DNA of 64,000 bases from Nocardia brasiliensis IFM 10847 (GTDB lineage Bacteria; Actinomycetota; Actinomycetes; Mycobacteriales; Mycobacteriaceae). Under the pieces are notes generated by a model, which made no database searches, had not been told where the DNA came from, and saw nothing but the letters and a program-made list of their open reading frames with translations. The stretch is from the NCBI RefSeq assembly GCF_000710915.1, contig NZ_BAUA01000197.1, positions 21,649 through 85,648 of the forward strand, given 5' to 3'. Position 1 is the stretch's first letter. Each line of letters opens with the position of its first letter. A program made the translations under genes and the position numbers. Positions 17,191 through 26,198 of this stretch are shown here, one piece after another.

Positions 17191-18651
17191 ATGGACGAGC
17201 GGTCACCGAATCGGTGGATGGTAAAGACGATTCGCCGGATGACGGGCCGAGTGCCTGCCGCCGCGGTCGAAAGCTCTACGAGCCAGAGCGCGGCCGCGCC
17301 GATCGCGGTGGCGCCGGGCCGACTGCCGGTGCTGGGGCATCTGGTGCCGCTGCTGCGAGATCCGTTGGGGTTCATGACTTCTCTGCCCGCGCACGGTGAT
17401 CTGGTCGGGATCGGACTCGGACCGATGACGGCGGTGGTGATCTGCGATCTCGAACTGACCAGGCAGGTCCTGCGTCAGGACCGCATCTTCGACAAGGGCG
17501 GGCCGCTGTTCGACAGCGGGCGCGAGCTGGTCGGGGAGGGCCTGGCGACGTGCCCGCACGCGAAACATCGACGGCAGCGCCGGCTACTGCAACCAGCGTT
17601 CCATGCCAAGCGCCTCACCGGGTACACGCCCGTGATGGCCCAGAAGATCGCCGAACTGGTCGACTCCTGGCCGGACGGACAGGTCGTCGATGTGAAAGCC
17701 GAACTGCACACCTTCGCCGCCCGCGTGATCGCGGCGACCCTGTTCGATCAAGCGATCTCGGAGGCGACCCAGGAACGGCTGCTCCACGACGTCGAAGCCG
17801 TTTTCGCCGGTGCGATGCGGCACGCGATCGTGCCGGAATGGATGCGTCGGTGGCCGATCGTGGGCAACCGGGCCTGTATCGACGCGGCGGCCGAGGCGCG
17901 TGCCATCCTCGGGGAACTGGTGGCCGCGCGCCGCGCCGCGGGCGACGATCGCGGTGATCTGTTCTCGGCCTTGGTATTCGCCCGAGACAGTCAGGGCGGC
18001 GGGCAACTGACCGAAGGCGAGATCGTCGATCAAGTGCTCACGTTCTTCTTCGCGGGCACCGACACCAGTGCCGCGACATTGGCCTGGGCGCTGATCCTGC
18101 TCGACCAGCACCCCGAGTTCGCCGCCCGGGTGCACGCCGAGGTCGACTCGGTGCTGGCCGGGCGCTCCGCGGTCAGTGCGGACCTGCCGAGTCTTCAGTT
18201 CACCGGCCAGGTGATCGACGAAGTCCTGCGCCTGCACCCGCCGGGCTGGCTGCAGACTCGGACGGTGACCGAGGACACCGAACTCGGCGGGCACTCGCTG
18301 GTCGCCGGGACCACCGTCATCTACAGCTCGTACCTGATCCAGCATCGGGCCGACCTGTACCCCGACCCGGAACGTTTCGATCCGGACCGCTTCGCCGCCG
18401 ACCGCGGCACGCCACCCGCGCGCGACACGATGCTGCCGTTCGCCGCCGGCGCCCGCAAATGCATCGGCGACACCTTCGCCCTGGCCGAAGCCACCCTCGC
18501 GTTGGCGACCATCGCCGCTCGATGGCAATTGCACACCGTCCCCGGCACCGACACCAGCCCCACCCTGGCCGTCGTGCCCCAACCTCGGCAATTGCGAATG
18601 AAAGTCACCGCCCGCGCGTCCCAGACCACCCGAACCAGCAGTACCGCCTGA
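17191..18651 (+). CDS. Cytochrome P450
   Basis: This 486-residue haem monooxygenase has the oxygen-binding I-helix motif AGTDT (from Ala288), the ExxR motif in DEVLRLHP, and the haem loop FAAGARKCIG with the thiolate ligand Cys424. The proline-rich APGRLPVLGHLVPLLRDP entry resembles the eukaryote-like class (CYP51/CYP183-type) and not the short soluble class. I chose the ATG behind GGTAGGGAG; a longer frame upstream has no coding character. No ferredoxin or reductase gene is adjacent. Substrate unknown. The shared palindrome upstream suggests MarR control. Confidence 0.9.
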   Translation: MDERSPNRWMVKTIRRMTGRVPAAAVESSTSQSAAAPIAVAPGRLPVLGHLVPLLRDPLGFMTSLPAHGDLVGIGLGPMTAVVICDLELTRQVLRQDRIFDKGGPLFDSGRELVGEGLATCPHAKHRRQRRLLQPAFHAKRLTGYTPVMAQKIAELVDSWPDGQVVDVKAELHTFAARVIAATLFDQAISEATQERLLHDVEAVFAGAMRHAIVPEWMRRWPIVGNRACIDAAAEARAILGELVAARRAAGDDRGDLFSALVFARDSQGGGQLTEGEIVDQVLTFFFAGTDTSAATLAWALILLDQHPEFAARVHAEVDSVLAGRSAVSADLPSLQFTGQVIDEVLRLHPPGWLQTRTVTEDTELGGHSLVAGTTVIYSSYLIQHRADLYPDPERFDPDRFAADRGTPPARDTMLPFAAGARKCIGDTFALAEATLALATIAARWQLHTVPGTDTSPTLAVVPQPRQLRMKVTARASQTTRTSSTA

Positions 18652-18666
18652 GACCTGCCACCGCCG

Positions 18667-18885
18667 TCAGGCGGAACGGCGCCAACCAGGGGAGCCGCCC
18701 GTCGGCGAGCCCGCTGACCGCAGTTCGACAGTTCGCCCAGCGCCGAGCGCTGGGGCGAGCCGGTTACCGCGCTCGGACCGCTGGTGCAGTTCTTTCCACT
18801 GCTGGCCCATCAATTCCGCGGGGGATTCGGGCGCGATGAACCCGTCCAGTGACATGGATACGCTGAAGAAGACCTTTCCGGCCAT
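18667..18885 (-). pseudogene. N-terminal fragment of a dihydrofolate-reductase-like protein
   Basis: The frame begins MAGKVFFSVSMSLDGFIAPE, the start of the RibD C-terminal/dihydrofolate reductase-like family, and matches it to about residue 36 (MGQQWKELHQ). The remaining residues are unrelated and the frame stops at 72, against about 200 in the family. It overlaps the stop of the SRPBCC gene (TGATG), so the intact gene was probably third in the ArsR-SRPBCC operon before a deletion. Confidence 0.75.
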
Positions 18886-19385
18886 CAGTTCTGCACACCT
18901 GCCGCGACGAGTGCGGTGACGTAGGCCGCGAGTGCGTCGAGGGTCTGGCGGCCGCCCTCGACAGCGTGGTACTTCTCGACCGCTTCGTCGCGTAATTGCT
19001 TGGTGGGAAACACTGTTCGCATCTCGATCCGGGTCGCCGCACCGTCCGGGGTGAACGTCAGGACCGACTCGAAGGCGTTCGGATCGTCGCTGGACTCGCC
19101 GTGCAGCATCGCGATCCGCGCCGGCGGGGTGATCTCGGTCCAGGCGATCCACTCCTGGTAGTCCGTCCCGTCCGGCCCGTGCATCACGAAATCCCAGGCG
19201 CCGCCTACGCGGAACTCGAATGCCCGCGTGGTGGTGGAGAACCCCTCCGGTCCCCACCACCGCGACAGATGCCGGACCGCGGTGAACGCCTCGAACACCA
19301 ACTCCCTTGGGGCGTCGATGATCCGGCTGATCACGACCTCGCGTTCGGCGGTCGCCGACTGCGTTGTTCCGCCCGGTTCGCTCAT
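18885..19385 (-). CDS. SRPBCC (AHSA1-like) domain protein
   Basis: The 166-residue protein has a START/Bet v1-like fold of AHSA1 type: VISRIIDAPRELVFEAFT, then LSRWWGPEGF, and a C-terminal helix. Members bind hydrophobic ligands; the reaction, if any, is not known. The start overlaps the arsR stop (ATGA), a very common pairing in actinobacteria, which suggests that the two act in one response. Confidence 0.9.
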   Translation of the reverse strand: MSEPGGTTQSATAEREVVISRIIDAPRELVFEAFTAVRHLSRWWGPEGFSTTTRAFEFRVGGAWDFVMHGPDGTDYQEWIAWTEITPPARIAMLHGESSDDPNAFESVLTFTPDGAATRIEMRTVFPTKQLRDEAVEKYHAVEGGRQTLDALAAYVTALVAAGVQN

Positions 19386-19729
19386 CAGTTCTCCTTTTGC
19401 CTCTCCTGCTTCAGGTCCTGCACGTACTCGTCCAGCCGGTCGAAGCTCTCGTTCCAGAACCGCTCGAACCCGCCGGTCCATTCGTGCACCGGTCGTAGCC
19501 CGCGGGCGTGCAACCCGTACAGGCGTTGCTTGCCTGCCTTGCGATCCCGCACCAGCCCGACTTCTCGGAGCACCCGCAGGTGCTTGGACGCCCCCGGCTG
19601 GGTCATCCCCAGCTCCTGCGCCAGCTCACTCACCGGTCGCTCGCCCGCCCGCAACAGCATCAGGATGTCGCGGCGCTGCGGCTCGGCGATGGCGTTGAAG
19701 ACGTCCGATGTGGTAGCTGCTCGTGCCAT
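19385..19729 (-). CDS. ArsR/SmtB family regulator
   Basis: The 114-residue winged-helix repressor has AIAEPQRRDILMLLRAGERPVSELAQELGMTQPGASKHLRVLREVGLV, the ArsR core. It lacks the usual cysteine metal ligands, so metal sensing is unlikely; this subgroup precedes SRPBCC genes. A second ATG 12 bases upstream is an alternative start. Confidence 0.9.
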   Translation of the reverse strand: MARAATTSDVFNAIAEPQRRDILMLLRAGERPVSELAQELGMTQPGASKHLRVLREVGLVRDRKAGKQRLYGLHARGLRPVHEWTGGFERFWNESFDRLDEYVQDLKQERQKEN

Positions 19730-19835
19730 GAGCGCAATCATATTCCGATATGGGTATACGTCAAGCGCCGGTGAAATCTAGGATTGCCCGTGAGCCCGCA
19801 ACGGTGGGCCCGCATAGATTGATGAGGAGCCGATT

Positions 19836-20477
19836 GTGTCGGACACGTTTGTCGTAGCTGCGCGAATTCCCATGGGGCGGGAGGCATTCGAGCAATGGCT
19901 GACCACACCGGCGCCGGGGACGGAGGTCATCGAGAATCCCGGCGCGATGTACGACCGCTGGTTCTGGGACGGGAAAACACCGGATTGGCGGCAGGCAGAG
20001 AGCGGGGTAACGCCCCGGGAGTACTTCGCCGACTGTTTCGGCGAGGACACCGGTGGACTGACGTATGTGCTCAGATACCGAGCGGGGGCGCTCGAGGCGT
20101 ATCTGATGCACTTCGGGTTCTGTGCATCGAACATCTATACCGCGCTGGTGATGCTCGCCGCGGCAGGGCGATTGAGCTCCACGGCAGCACCGAGCACGGT
20201 CTTGTTCTGGGCAGAGACCAGCGGGTCGATGTTCGCGGCCGATTCGAACGGATGGCTGGCCACCCTGTCGGTGGGAATCGACGGCGCGCGGTTCACTGCC
20301 GATATCGATCTCACCGCGACGATCGCGCAGCTGCGGCCGGCCGAGGCGAGCTATTTCGATCTGCTCACCCGGTTGGCCGAGGTGCAGGAAGCTGTCGGCG
20401 GCGAAGGGGAGTCGAGCTTCGCCGCGATCGCGCGCGATCCACGATTCGTGGACGCCGCGGTGCTCGCCCGGAGTTGA
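19836..20477 (+). CDS. Conserved hypothetical protein
   Basis: The 213-residue soluble protein starts at GTG behind GAGGAG with a six-base spacing. It has no signal peptide, no membrane segment and no motif I recognise; it is acidic and rich in aromatic residues (YDRWFWDGKTPDWRQ, PREYFADCF). It resembles nothing catalytic. It is a single gene, convergent with the PPOX oxidoreductase gene; a short CGGCAC/GTGCCG repeat lies between their ends. Confidence 0.7.
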   Translation: MSDTFVVAARIPMGREAFEQWLTTPAPGTEVIENPGAMYDRWFWDGKTPDWRQAESGVTPREYFADCFGEDTGGLTYVLRYRAGALEAYLMHFGFCASNIYTALVMLAAAGRLSSTAAPSTVLFWAETSGSMFAADSNGWLATLSVGIDGARFTADIDLTATIAQLRPAEASYFDLLTRLAEVQEAVGGEGESSFAAIARDPRFVDAAVLARS

Positions 20478-20508
20478 GCACCCGGCACGGTGCCGCGCCT
20501 ACGTTTCG

Positions 20509-20916
20509 TCAGTGCCGGGCATGCCTGGTTTCGTACCACTGGTCGCCGACCGGTTCGCCCGCCAAGTTCCAGCTCCACGACTCGACGGGTGTGATTCGCA
20601 GGTAGTGGCCGGGCCCTACCATACCCACGCGCTGGACCGGTGGTTCTGTACGACCGTACACGCGAATGCCACGGGCGACAAAGGGATCGAGGGAGACGAG
20701 ATCATCGATGACGAGCGCGATTTCGGCGTTGCCCGCGCAGACATTGCGTGCCTTGCGCGTCCCGGGGAAGGTCGCGCCGCCGCCGACCCAGAAGTAGGCG
20801 CCATCGAATTCGAAGGCGACGGGGACGACGTCGGGCTGCCCGTTCGTGGCGCGGGTGGCCAGGCGCGCGACCGGCTGCGACCGGAGATACTCGACTTCTG
20901 CGTCGTTGAAGGTCAT
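20509..20916 (-). CDS. PPOX-class F420-dependent oxidoreductase
   Basis: The 135-residue split-barrel flavin/deazaflavin protein fits the TIGR04023-type family: LRSQPVARLATRATNGQPDVVPVAFEFDG, then KARNVCAGNAEIALVIDDL and the C-terminal LRITPVESWSWNL. Members use coenzyme F420 to reduce diverse substrates. It stands alone. Confidence 0.88.
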   Translation of the reverse strand: MTFNDAEVEYLRSQPVARLATRATNGQPDVVPVAFEFDGAYFWVGGGATFPGTRKARNVCAGNAEIALVIDDLVSLDPFVARGIRVYGRTEPPVQRVGMVGPGHYLRITPVESWSWNLAGEPVGDQWYETRHARH

Positions 20917-21075
20917 TGGCGGATTATGTCGCGCAACATCGAATCAAGTCGGGGTTCGCTCGGCTTCGGCGTTGCGTCACTCGATGACGCGCTCGCCGCG
21001 CTGAACCCGACCGAACGGCGCAAAGGTAAGACCGTTATTCGCTTGCGGCCCTATAGTGTTCGCGTACCCCGCGCT

Positions 21076-21960
21076 TCATGAGCGGCGCGCCCGCAGTATG
21101 CGGACCGGTCGCAGTGCCTGCGGATCGTCCTCGAACTCCGCGGACCCGCCGAGGTAACCGGCGATGAGGTCCGCGGCCGCGTGGTCTTCGACGTCCGTGA
21201 GGCCGAGCGCGCGCAATTGATCTGCGATGTCGTCCGGCGTGAAGTAGCTGAACCAAGGTTCGCCGACCGCCGCCGCCCGCTCTGCGCGTGCCAGCAACTC
21301 CGCGCGATTCGCACCGGTGTCCGCCAAGTAGTCGAAGATCACCTGGACCGGCGCTGCTTGACCGGCAAGGTATTCGAGGGTGGCACTGGCGGCCTCGGGA
21401 GTCAGATAGAAGACGACGCCGAGCCACACGAACACGGCGGGCTCGGACCGGCTGAATCCGGCCTCCGCCAATTGTGTTGCCAATAGGTCTGTTTCGAAGT
21501 CGACCGGTACGAAAGCCGACAGCTCAGGCAGGTCGATACCGGCCGCGGCCAGAAGTTGACGTTTCCATTTCTGGGTAGCGGGATGATCGACCTCGAACAC
21601 CCGCAGTCCGGGATGCGGGTTGCGGTAGGCGAAGGTGTCCAGACCTGCGCCGAGGATCACGACCTGCCGCACGCCCTCCGCGACGGCTTCGGCCACCCGA
21701 TCCTCGGCGAATCGGGAACGAGCGGCGAAGAACAGCCGCCGCGGCCGATCGCTGACGCCGAGCCGCAGTATTCCCAGGCCGTCATCACTCTCGGGACGAG
21801 CCGCTGACGACTGCCCCGCTTCCGTCAGCTCGTCCACCCCGACACCCAGCAGGCGCACAGCCAAGGGGTCCGTGAGAATCCTGGGCTGATCAGCGATTTG
21901 GTGATAGGCACGCGCGTAAGCAGTGGCGAGCGCGGTCCGGCTCGGTCCCTCATTCTCCAT
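21076..21960 (-). CDS. SAM-dependent methyltransferase, TIGR00027/LCM family
   Basis: This 294-residue enzyme belongs to the leucine carboxyl methyltransferase-like group expanded in mycobacteria and nocardiae. The SAM-binding region is VRQVVILGAGLDTFAYR, followed by VFEVDHPATQKWKRQ and a C-terminal WFSYFTPDDIADQLRALG segment. The methyl acceptor of these proteins is generally unknown. Single gene. Confidence 0.88.
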   Translation of the reverse strand: MENEGPSRTALATAYARAYHQIADQPRILTDPLAVRLLGVGVDELTEAGQSSAARPESDDGLGILRLGVSDRPRRLFFAARSRFAEDRVAEAVAEGVRQVVILGAGLDTFAYRNPHPGLRVFEVDHPATQKWKRQLLAAAGIDLPELSAFVPVDFETDLLATQLAEAGFSRSEPAVFVWLGVVFYLTPEAASATLEYLAGQAAPVQVIFDYLADTGANRAELLARAERAAAVGEPWFSYFTPDDIADQLRALGLTDVEDHAAADLIAGYLGGSAEFEDDPQALRPVRILRARRS

Positions 21961-22159
21961 ATTCGGAACCTACTCATGAAATCGGCGCGAGCACCATGAA
22001 CTCGGCCACACCGGGTGTTTGCTGAGTCGGCAGGGGATGAACCACCTGGGGGCTTTGCCCGACATGATCGGACGCAATCCGTGTCAGCCCGGTGTCAGGG
22101 CGATGTCAGGCCAGGCGCTGAAAGTTCATGAAGTCCGCACTCAGAAAGGGATTTCAGCA

Positions 22160-23425
22160 ATGACAAGTGCAATGAACCAGAACGGTGTCGAGGACGGATG
22201 GGGCAAGGTCGCCGACGCGTTCCGCGCGAACTTCGCCAACTTCGGTGAGCGCGGCGCGGCGTGCTGTGTGTACGTGGACGGCCGCCGCGTCGTCGACCTG
22301 TGGGACGGGGTCGCCGGTCGTGAGGTGGGTGGTTCCGATGACGAGGCGGCCGAGCAGCCTTGGCGCGAAGACACTGTCGTGCGGGTCGCTTCCACGACAA
22401 AAGGCGCCACCGCGATCTGCGCCCACCTGCTGGCTCAGCGTGGTCAGCTCGATCTGGACGCTCCGGTGGTCCAGTACTGGCCGGAGTTCGGCGCGCACGG
22501 CAAAGACCGGATTCCGGTGCGCTGGTTGCTGTCTCATCAGGCCGGCCTGCCGGTCGTCGACGGGCCGCTCACCTTCGAGCAGGCGTGCGCCTGGGATCCG
22601 GTCATCCGCGCGCTCGAGGCGCAGCCGCCGCTGTGGGAGCCGGGCACCGAGCATCTCTATCACGCGGTCACCTACGGCCACCTGGTCGGGGAAGTGGTGC
22701 GGCGGATCTCCGGCAAGTCGCTCGGTACGTTCTTCGCCGACGAGGTCGCGGCCCCGCTGGGGCTGAGTGCCTGGATCGGGCTGCCCGAGGAGCACGAGCA
22801 CCGTGTCGCACGGATCGACTACGCCGATCCCTTCAGCGTGGAAGAACTGACCGCGGGGATGATCAAAAGCACTGGGCTGGACGCGGATACGGTTACCGCC
22901 TGGATGAACGCCGGGTTCGGGCCCGACGCCGTCTCGCTCCGCGCCGGGTCGCTCGGCGGTGCGCTGGACAACATGGCCGACCCCGCGACCGCGTACTACA
23001 CCACGCGGGCGTGGCGCGCAGCAGAGTTCCCGGCCGCCAACATGATCGCGGACGCGCGCTCGGTCGCGCGGATGTACGCCGCCACGGTCGGCGAGGTCGA
23101 CGGCATCCGCCTGCTCGACTCGCCCACGGTCGCGAACGCGATCGAAGTACAGACCGAGAAGACCCGGATGCACGGGCTGCCAACGGGATTGGACGTCCCA
23201 GCGGATCGCAGCTTCTACATGTCCCTGGGTTTCTGGCGCGCCTGTCCGCCGCTACCGATGCTCGGACCGTCCTCCTTCGGCCACCCCGGTTCCGGCGGCT
23301 CGATCGGCTTCGCCGACCCCGACGCCGGCGTCGGCTTCGCCTACGTCCCGAACCTGTGGAACTTCCGGCCCGACGACCCCCGCGCCACCAATCTGGCCCA
23401 AGCCGTCCGAACCTGCCTCGGATGA
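22160..23425 (+). CDS. Serine hydrolase of the class C beta-lactamase fold
   Basis: The 421-residue protein has the SxxK nucleophile motif (Ser78-Thr-Thr-Lys81), YHAVTYGHL in the second catalytic loop, and HPGSGGS near the end. There is no signal peptide, so it is probably an intracellular esterase (EstB/LipE-like) and not a lactamase. The ATG at 22160 follows AGAAAGGGA; the upstream extension lacks coding character. Confidence 0.88.
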   Translation: MTSAMNQNGVEDGWGKVADAFRANFANFGERGAACCVYVDGRRVVDLWDGVAGREVGGSDDEAAEQPWREDTVVRVASTTKGATAICAHLLAQRGQLDLDAPVVQYWPEFGAHGKDRIPVRWLLSHQAGLPVVDGPLTFEQACAWDPVIRALEAQPPLWEPGTEHLYHAVTYGHLVGEVVRRISGKSLGTFFADEVAAPLGLSAWIGLPEEHEHRVARIDYADPFSVEELTAGMIKSTGLDADTVTAWMNAGFGPDAVSLRAGSLGGALDNMADPATAYYTTRAWRAAEFPAANMIADARSVARMYAATVGEVDGIRLLDSPTVANAIEVQTEKTRMHGLPTGLDVPADRSFYMSLGFWRACPPLPMLGPSSFGHPGSGGSIGFADPDAGVGFAYVPNLWNFRPDDPRATNLAQAVRTCLG

Positions 23426-23433
23426 ACGAGGAC

Positions 23434-24639
23434 CTACGGGAACGTTCGAGGCGTGCTCACCAAGTCGTCGGCAGCGTAGAGCGGACTCCGCGGGGTTACC
23501 GGATGCTCCGCGGGCCATACCCGGGCCAGGTCCAGTAGCTGCCGGAGTTCGGTGTCGAAGTCTTGTGCGGTCGGGAACGGTTGCGGCACAACGCCAGTTC
23601 TGGGCGGCAGGGTTCCCGATCGTCTGGACCGCGCTGCGTCCGCCAGACGGCACGCGTAATCACGCAGTTTCGCCTCGGATTCGTCGTGCTGGTTCGTGGA
23701 CGACTCGGTTGCGGCCGGTGCGGCAGCCAGATAGGGGCCCAGATGCAGGAGTGCGTCCCGGATTTCGACGGTCATTCGTAGCAGACGGGCGGTGGTGTCG
23801 CGCCGGGCCGGCCCGTCGACGGGGGACATCACGATCTCCGGCACGGCCGCGGTGACGTCGCGCCACAGAGGTCGCAATCGGCGGCAGACTCGTCCGTCCC
23901 GATCCAGCCCGGCGTGTTCCATCAAGTGCCCGACGACCGGACCCGCTACGAGCGTGGTGGCGAAGAAGCCGATGCTGGTGAAGGCGAGTTCCACGCGAAC
24001 GATATGCGGGTAGGGCGGCTGCCAGCCCCAACACAATTCGCCCATGACGACCACGACATCCGCATAGAACGGCACGATGGACAGCAGCATCAGTACGCAC
24101 AGCCCCCGCACCAGCGGTCGGCGGTTCGCGGTGCGTAGTTCGTCGACGACCAAATGGGTGAACGCCAGCATGGACGCCACGAGGGGCACGCTGTTCGCGG
24201 TCCAGAAAACGAGGCCGCCCCAATTCAGGTTGTGCTCGACCAGCCGCCCCGCCCTTTCCGCGAACGGGCCGGCGAGCATTGTCAGCGCCGTTGAAAGCAC
24301 CGCGACCGCACAATAGATTCGCTGGCGTCGCCAGGCCGCCTCCGATTCCGCACCCGCTTCCCACAGCCGGACGAGACCGTAGAGGTACATGACGATCATC
24401 GCAATGCAGCCCAGCGCGAGTTGGTTCGGCACACTGCCGACGCTCGGGGCCGGAGTGCACCGATACAGCACCAACCCGATCAGAAACCACAGCAGCATCC
24501 GATTGGCCAACTGATCGAACATCGTCCTGCTCGTGAAAAGTAGCCTGCCGACCCCGATCAAGGCGGTGTAGCCGATCACCGTCCATGCGACGACATCGGA
24601 AACCGGTGATACCAACGATGCTCCCTGATGCCCGACCAC
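23434..24639 (-). CDS. MAB_1171c family putative transporter (DUF6545)
   Basis: The 401-residue protein has seven N-terminal membrane helices (residues about 10-240) and a soluble tail containing RRLRPLWRDVTAAVPEIV, the DUF6545 signature. The family is common in actinobacteria, usually beside XRE regulators and ImmA/IrrE-like peptidases, but no such partner is seen here. Transport has been proposed but not proven. Confidence 0.8.
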   Translation of the reverse strand: MVGHQGASLVSPVSDVVAWTVIGYTALIGVGRLLFTSRTMFDQLANRMLLWFLIGLVLYRCTPAPSVGSVPNQLALGCIAMIVMYLYGLVRLWEAGAESEAAWRRQRIYCAVAVLSTALTMLAGPFAERAGRLVEHNLNWGGLVFWTANSVPLVASMLAFTHLVVDELRTANRRPLVRGLCVLMLLSIVPFYADVVVVMGELCWGWQPPYPHIVRVELAFTSIGFFATTLVAGPVVGHLMEHAGLDRDGRVCRRLRPLWRDVTAAVPEIVMSPVDGPARRDTTARLLRMTVEIRDALLHLGPYLAAAPAATESSTNQHDESEAKLRDYACRLADAARSRRSGTLPPRTGVVPQPFPTAQDFDTELRQLLDLARVWPAEHPVTPRSPLYAADDLVSTPRTFP

Positions 24640-24675
24640 TCCTTGCGCGGTGAATCCTACCCACCGCCCTACCGG

Positions 24676-25947
24676 TTACTTCGGGGCGATGAGTTGGGAC
24701 GGCACCGTAGTTGTGCTGCATCCGGCCGGCACCGGAGCATCGGTCTCGAGGCGCTCCCGCAGCCAGGCGAACGCGGCAGGGGCGGCCGATAAAATCGTGC
24801 TCATGTGCTCGGCGAATTCCTCACGGACGTAGGTGACCCGGGCCCCACGAGCACAGAGATCTTCGACCATGCGATCGGTCGACCCTACCGGGATCACTTC
24901 GTCCCGCACCGCTTGGAAGACATAGAGCGGCGCAGTGGCCGCGTGGGTTCCGAGCCTGGCCGCGTTGATAGCTTCCGCGAGCGGCGGCAATGCCAGAACC
25001 TGGTCGAGCGGGATGTCGAAATACCGTTTCCAGTCGGACAGGAACTGCTGAACCAGAGTGACAGACAGACACTGCGTCTGGATCTGTTCCATCACGGCTG
25101 CGCCCTCGGGTGTGAGGTGCGGTTGCATGGCCGCTTTGACCTCGGGATAGGTGGCGTAATAGGAGGACAGGCCGCTACCGACTATGGCCGAGAACGGCCC
25201 GCCGTTCGTGGTGAACAACGCCGCGTCGATATCCGCTCCGGGGCCGCCGTATGCGGCGCCGGTCAGATTGAGCTCGGGTGCGTAACTGGGTTGCAGCTCG
25301 GCTGTCCAGCCCGTCGCGAACCCGCCGCCCGAATATCCGTACAGGCCCACGCGGGTTTCGGAGTCGAGACCCAGTGGTGCGAACTGTTCGGCCGCGCGAA
25401 TGCCGTCCAGCACCATGTAACCGGGCTCCTCGGCAACCGGGAAATGGCCGGATCGCCCGCCGAAGTCGGGTACCGATACCACCCAGCCGTTCTGCAACAG
25501 GGTCTGCAGATCGGTCAATTGCCCCATGGTTTCCATCGAAGTCTGGGCACCGGTCTGTAATCCATAGGACGGTACGCACAGTGGACCGGAGGCGTCCTCG
25601 AACATTTGCTGCGATACCAACGGCCGGTCCGGCCGGACGTTGTCGGGCAGGAAAACCGTGGTGACGGTGACATCCGGCTGTTCGAACACGTCGGTGGTGC
25701 GATAGAGCAGTTGCCAAGCTTGCGCCGGCAACGGCACCACCAACTGAATCGGCCGGGATCGCAGAATCGTGCCCGGCGCCGCCGCCGCGAAACCGTCCGG
25801 CGGCTGGTAGAACTCATCCACCTGCGGCGCGGGTGGCGCCGCATCCGCCGGATTCGATGAGACAATCATCGGTCCGGCCAGAGTCATCATCACGGCCACT
25901 GCGGCCACGCCGAACCTGCGGACGCGTCGTTGCGCCTCACTGGACAT
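24676..25947 (-). CDS. Secreted LIP-family triacylglycerol lipase
   Basis: The 423-residue exported lipase has a signal peptide ending ADA-AP, the family opening DEFYQPPDGFAAAAPGTILRSRP, nucleophile Ser206 in GYSGGG, and late acid/base regions VRDEVIPVGS (Asp) and EEFAEHMS (His). I took the ATG with GGAGG five bases before it; another ATG lies four codons upstream. The family hydrolyses long-chain esters outside the cell. Inverted repeats at 26035 and 26139 lie upstream. Confidence 0.9.
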   Translation of the reverse strand: MSSEAQRRVRRFGVAAVAVMMTLAGPMIVSSNPADAAPPAPQVDEFYQPPDGFAAAAPGTILRSRPIQLVVPLPAQAWQLLYRTTDVFEQPDVTVTTVFLPDNVRPDRPLVSQQMFEDASGPLCVPSYGLQTGAQTSMETMGQLTDLQTLLQNGWVVSVPDFGGRSGHFPVAEEPGYMVLDGIRAAEQFAPLGLDSETRVGLYGYSGGGFATGWTAELQPSYAPELNLTGAAYGGPGADIDAALFTTNGGPFSAIVGSGLSSYYATYPEVKAAMQPHLTPEGAAVMEQIQTQCLSVTLVQQFLSDWKRYFDIPLDQVLALPPLAEAINAARLGTHAATAPLYVFQAVRDEVIPVGSTDRMVEDLCARGARVTYVREEFAEHMSTILSAAPAAFAWLRERLETDAPVPAGCSTTTVPSQLIAPK

Positions 25948-26034
25948 GTCGACCTCCATTGTTCGAATTCACCGGCCTCGCGGTCGCGGAGCCGGAACCA
26001 CCCGAAATGCACGTACTGATACATATCATGCCCT

Positions 26035-26051
26035 GTGTCTCAATAAGACAC
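26035..26051. promoter_or_regulatory. Inverted repeat GTGTCT-N5-AGACAC
   Basis: Perfect 6-bp arms, located 88 bases upstream of the lipase start in the divergent lipase/HD-protein region. The size and form suit a TetR-like dimer. No regulator gene is adjacent. Confidence 0.45.
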
Positions 26052-26138
26052 TATATGTCGGGTGTCTCAAAGGCAAGTGATGGGTCGGTTGGATCGCGCC
26101 TCGTTGGTCACATTGCCGATGAGACACATCGGGCGTAG

Positions 26139-26154
26139 TGTCTCCGATGAGACA
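26139..26154. promoter_or_regulatory. Inverted repeat TGTCTC-CGAT-GAGACA
   Basis: Perfect 6-bp arms with a 4-base spacer, 45 bases before the HD-protein start. CGATGAGACA occurs twice as a direct repeat here (26117 and 26145), each followed by ATCGGGC. The half-site is shared with 26035..26051, so one regulator may bind all of them. Confidence 0.45.
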
Positions 26155-26198
26155 TCGGGCATTATGTGTATCAACCCGCAAGGAATCGAGGTTCGATC

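Noticed and set aside
20485..20495. Short GGCAC/GTGCC repeat between convergent genes
   Set aside because: The arms are five bases and there is no T-run; too weak to call a terminator.
20940..21081. A stretch reading SLDDALAALNPTERRKGKTVIRL, like the end of a zinc-type alcohol dehydrogenase
   Set aside because: Only about 20 residues fit, and the frame upstream is antisense to the PPOX gene, so I could not separate a relic from chance.
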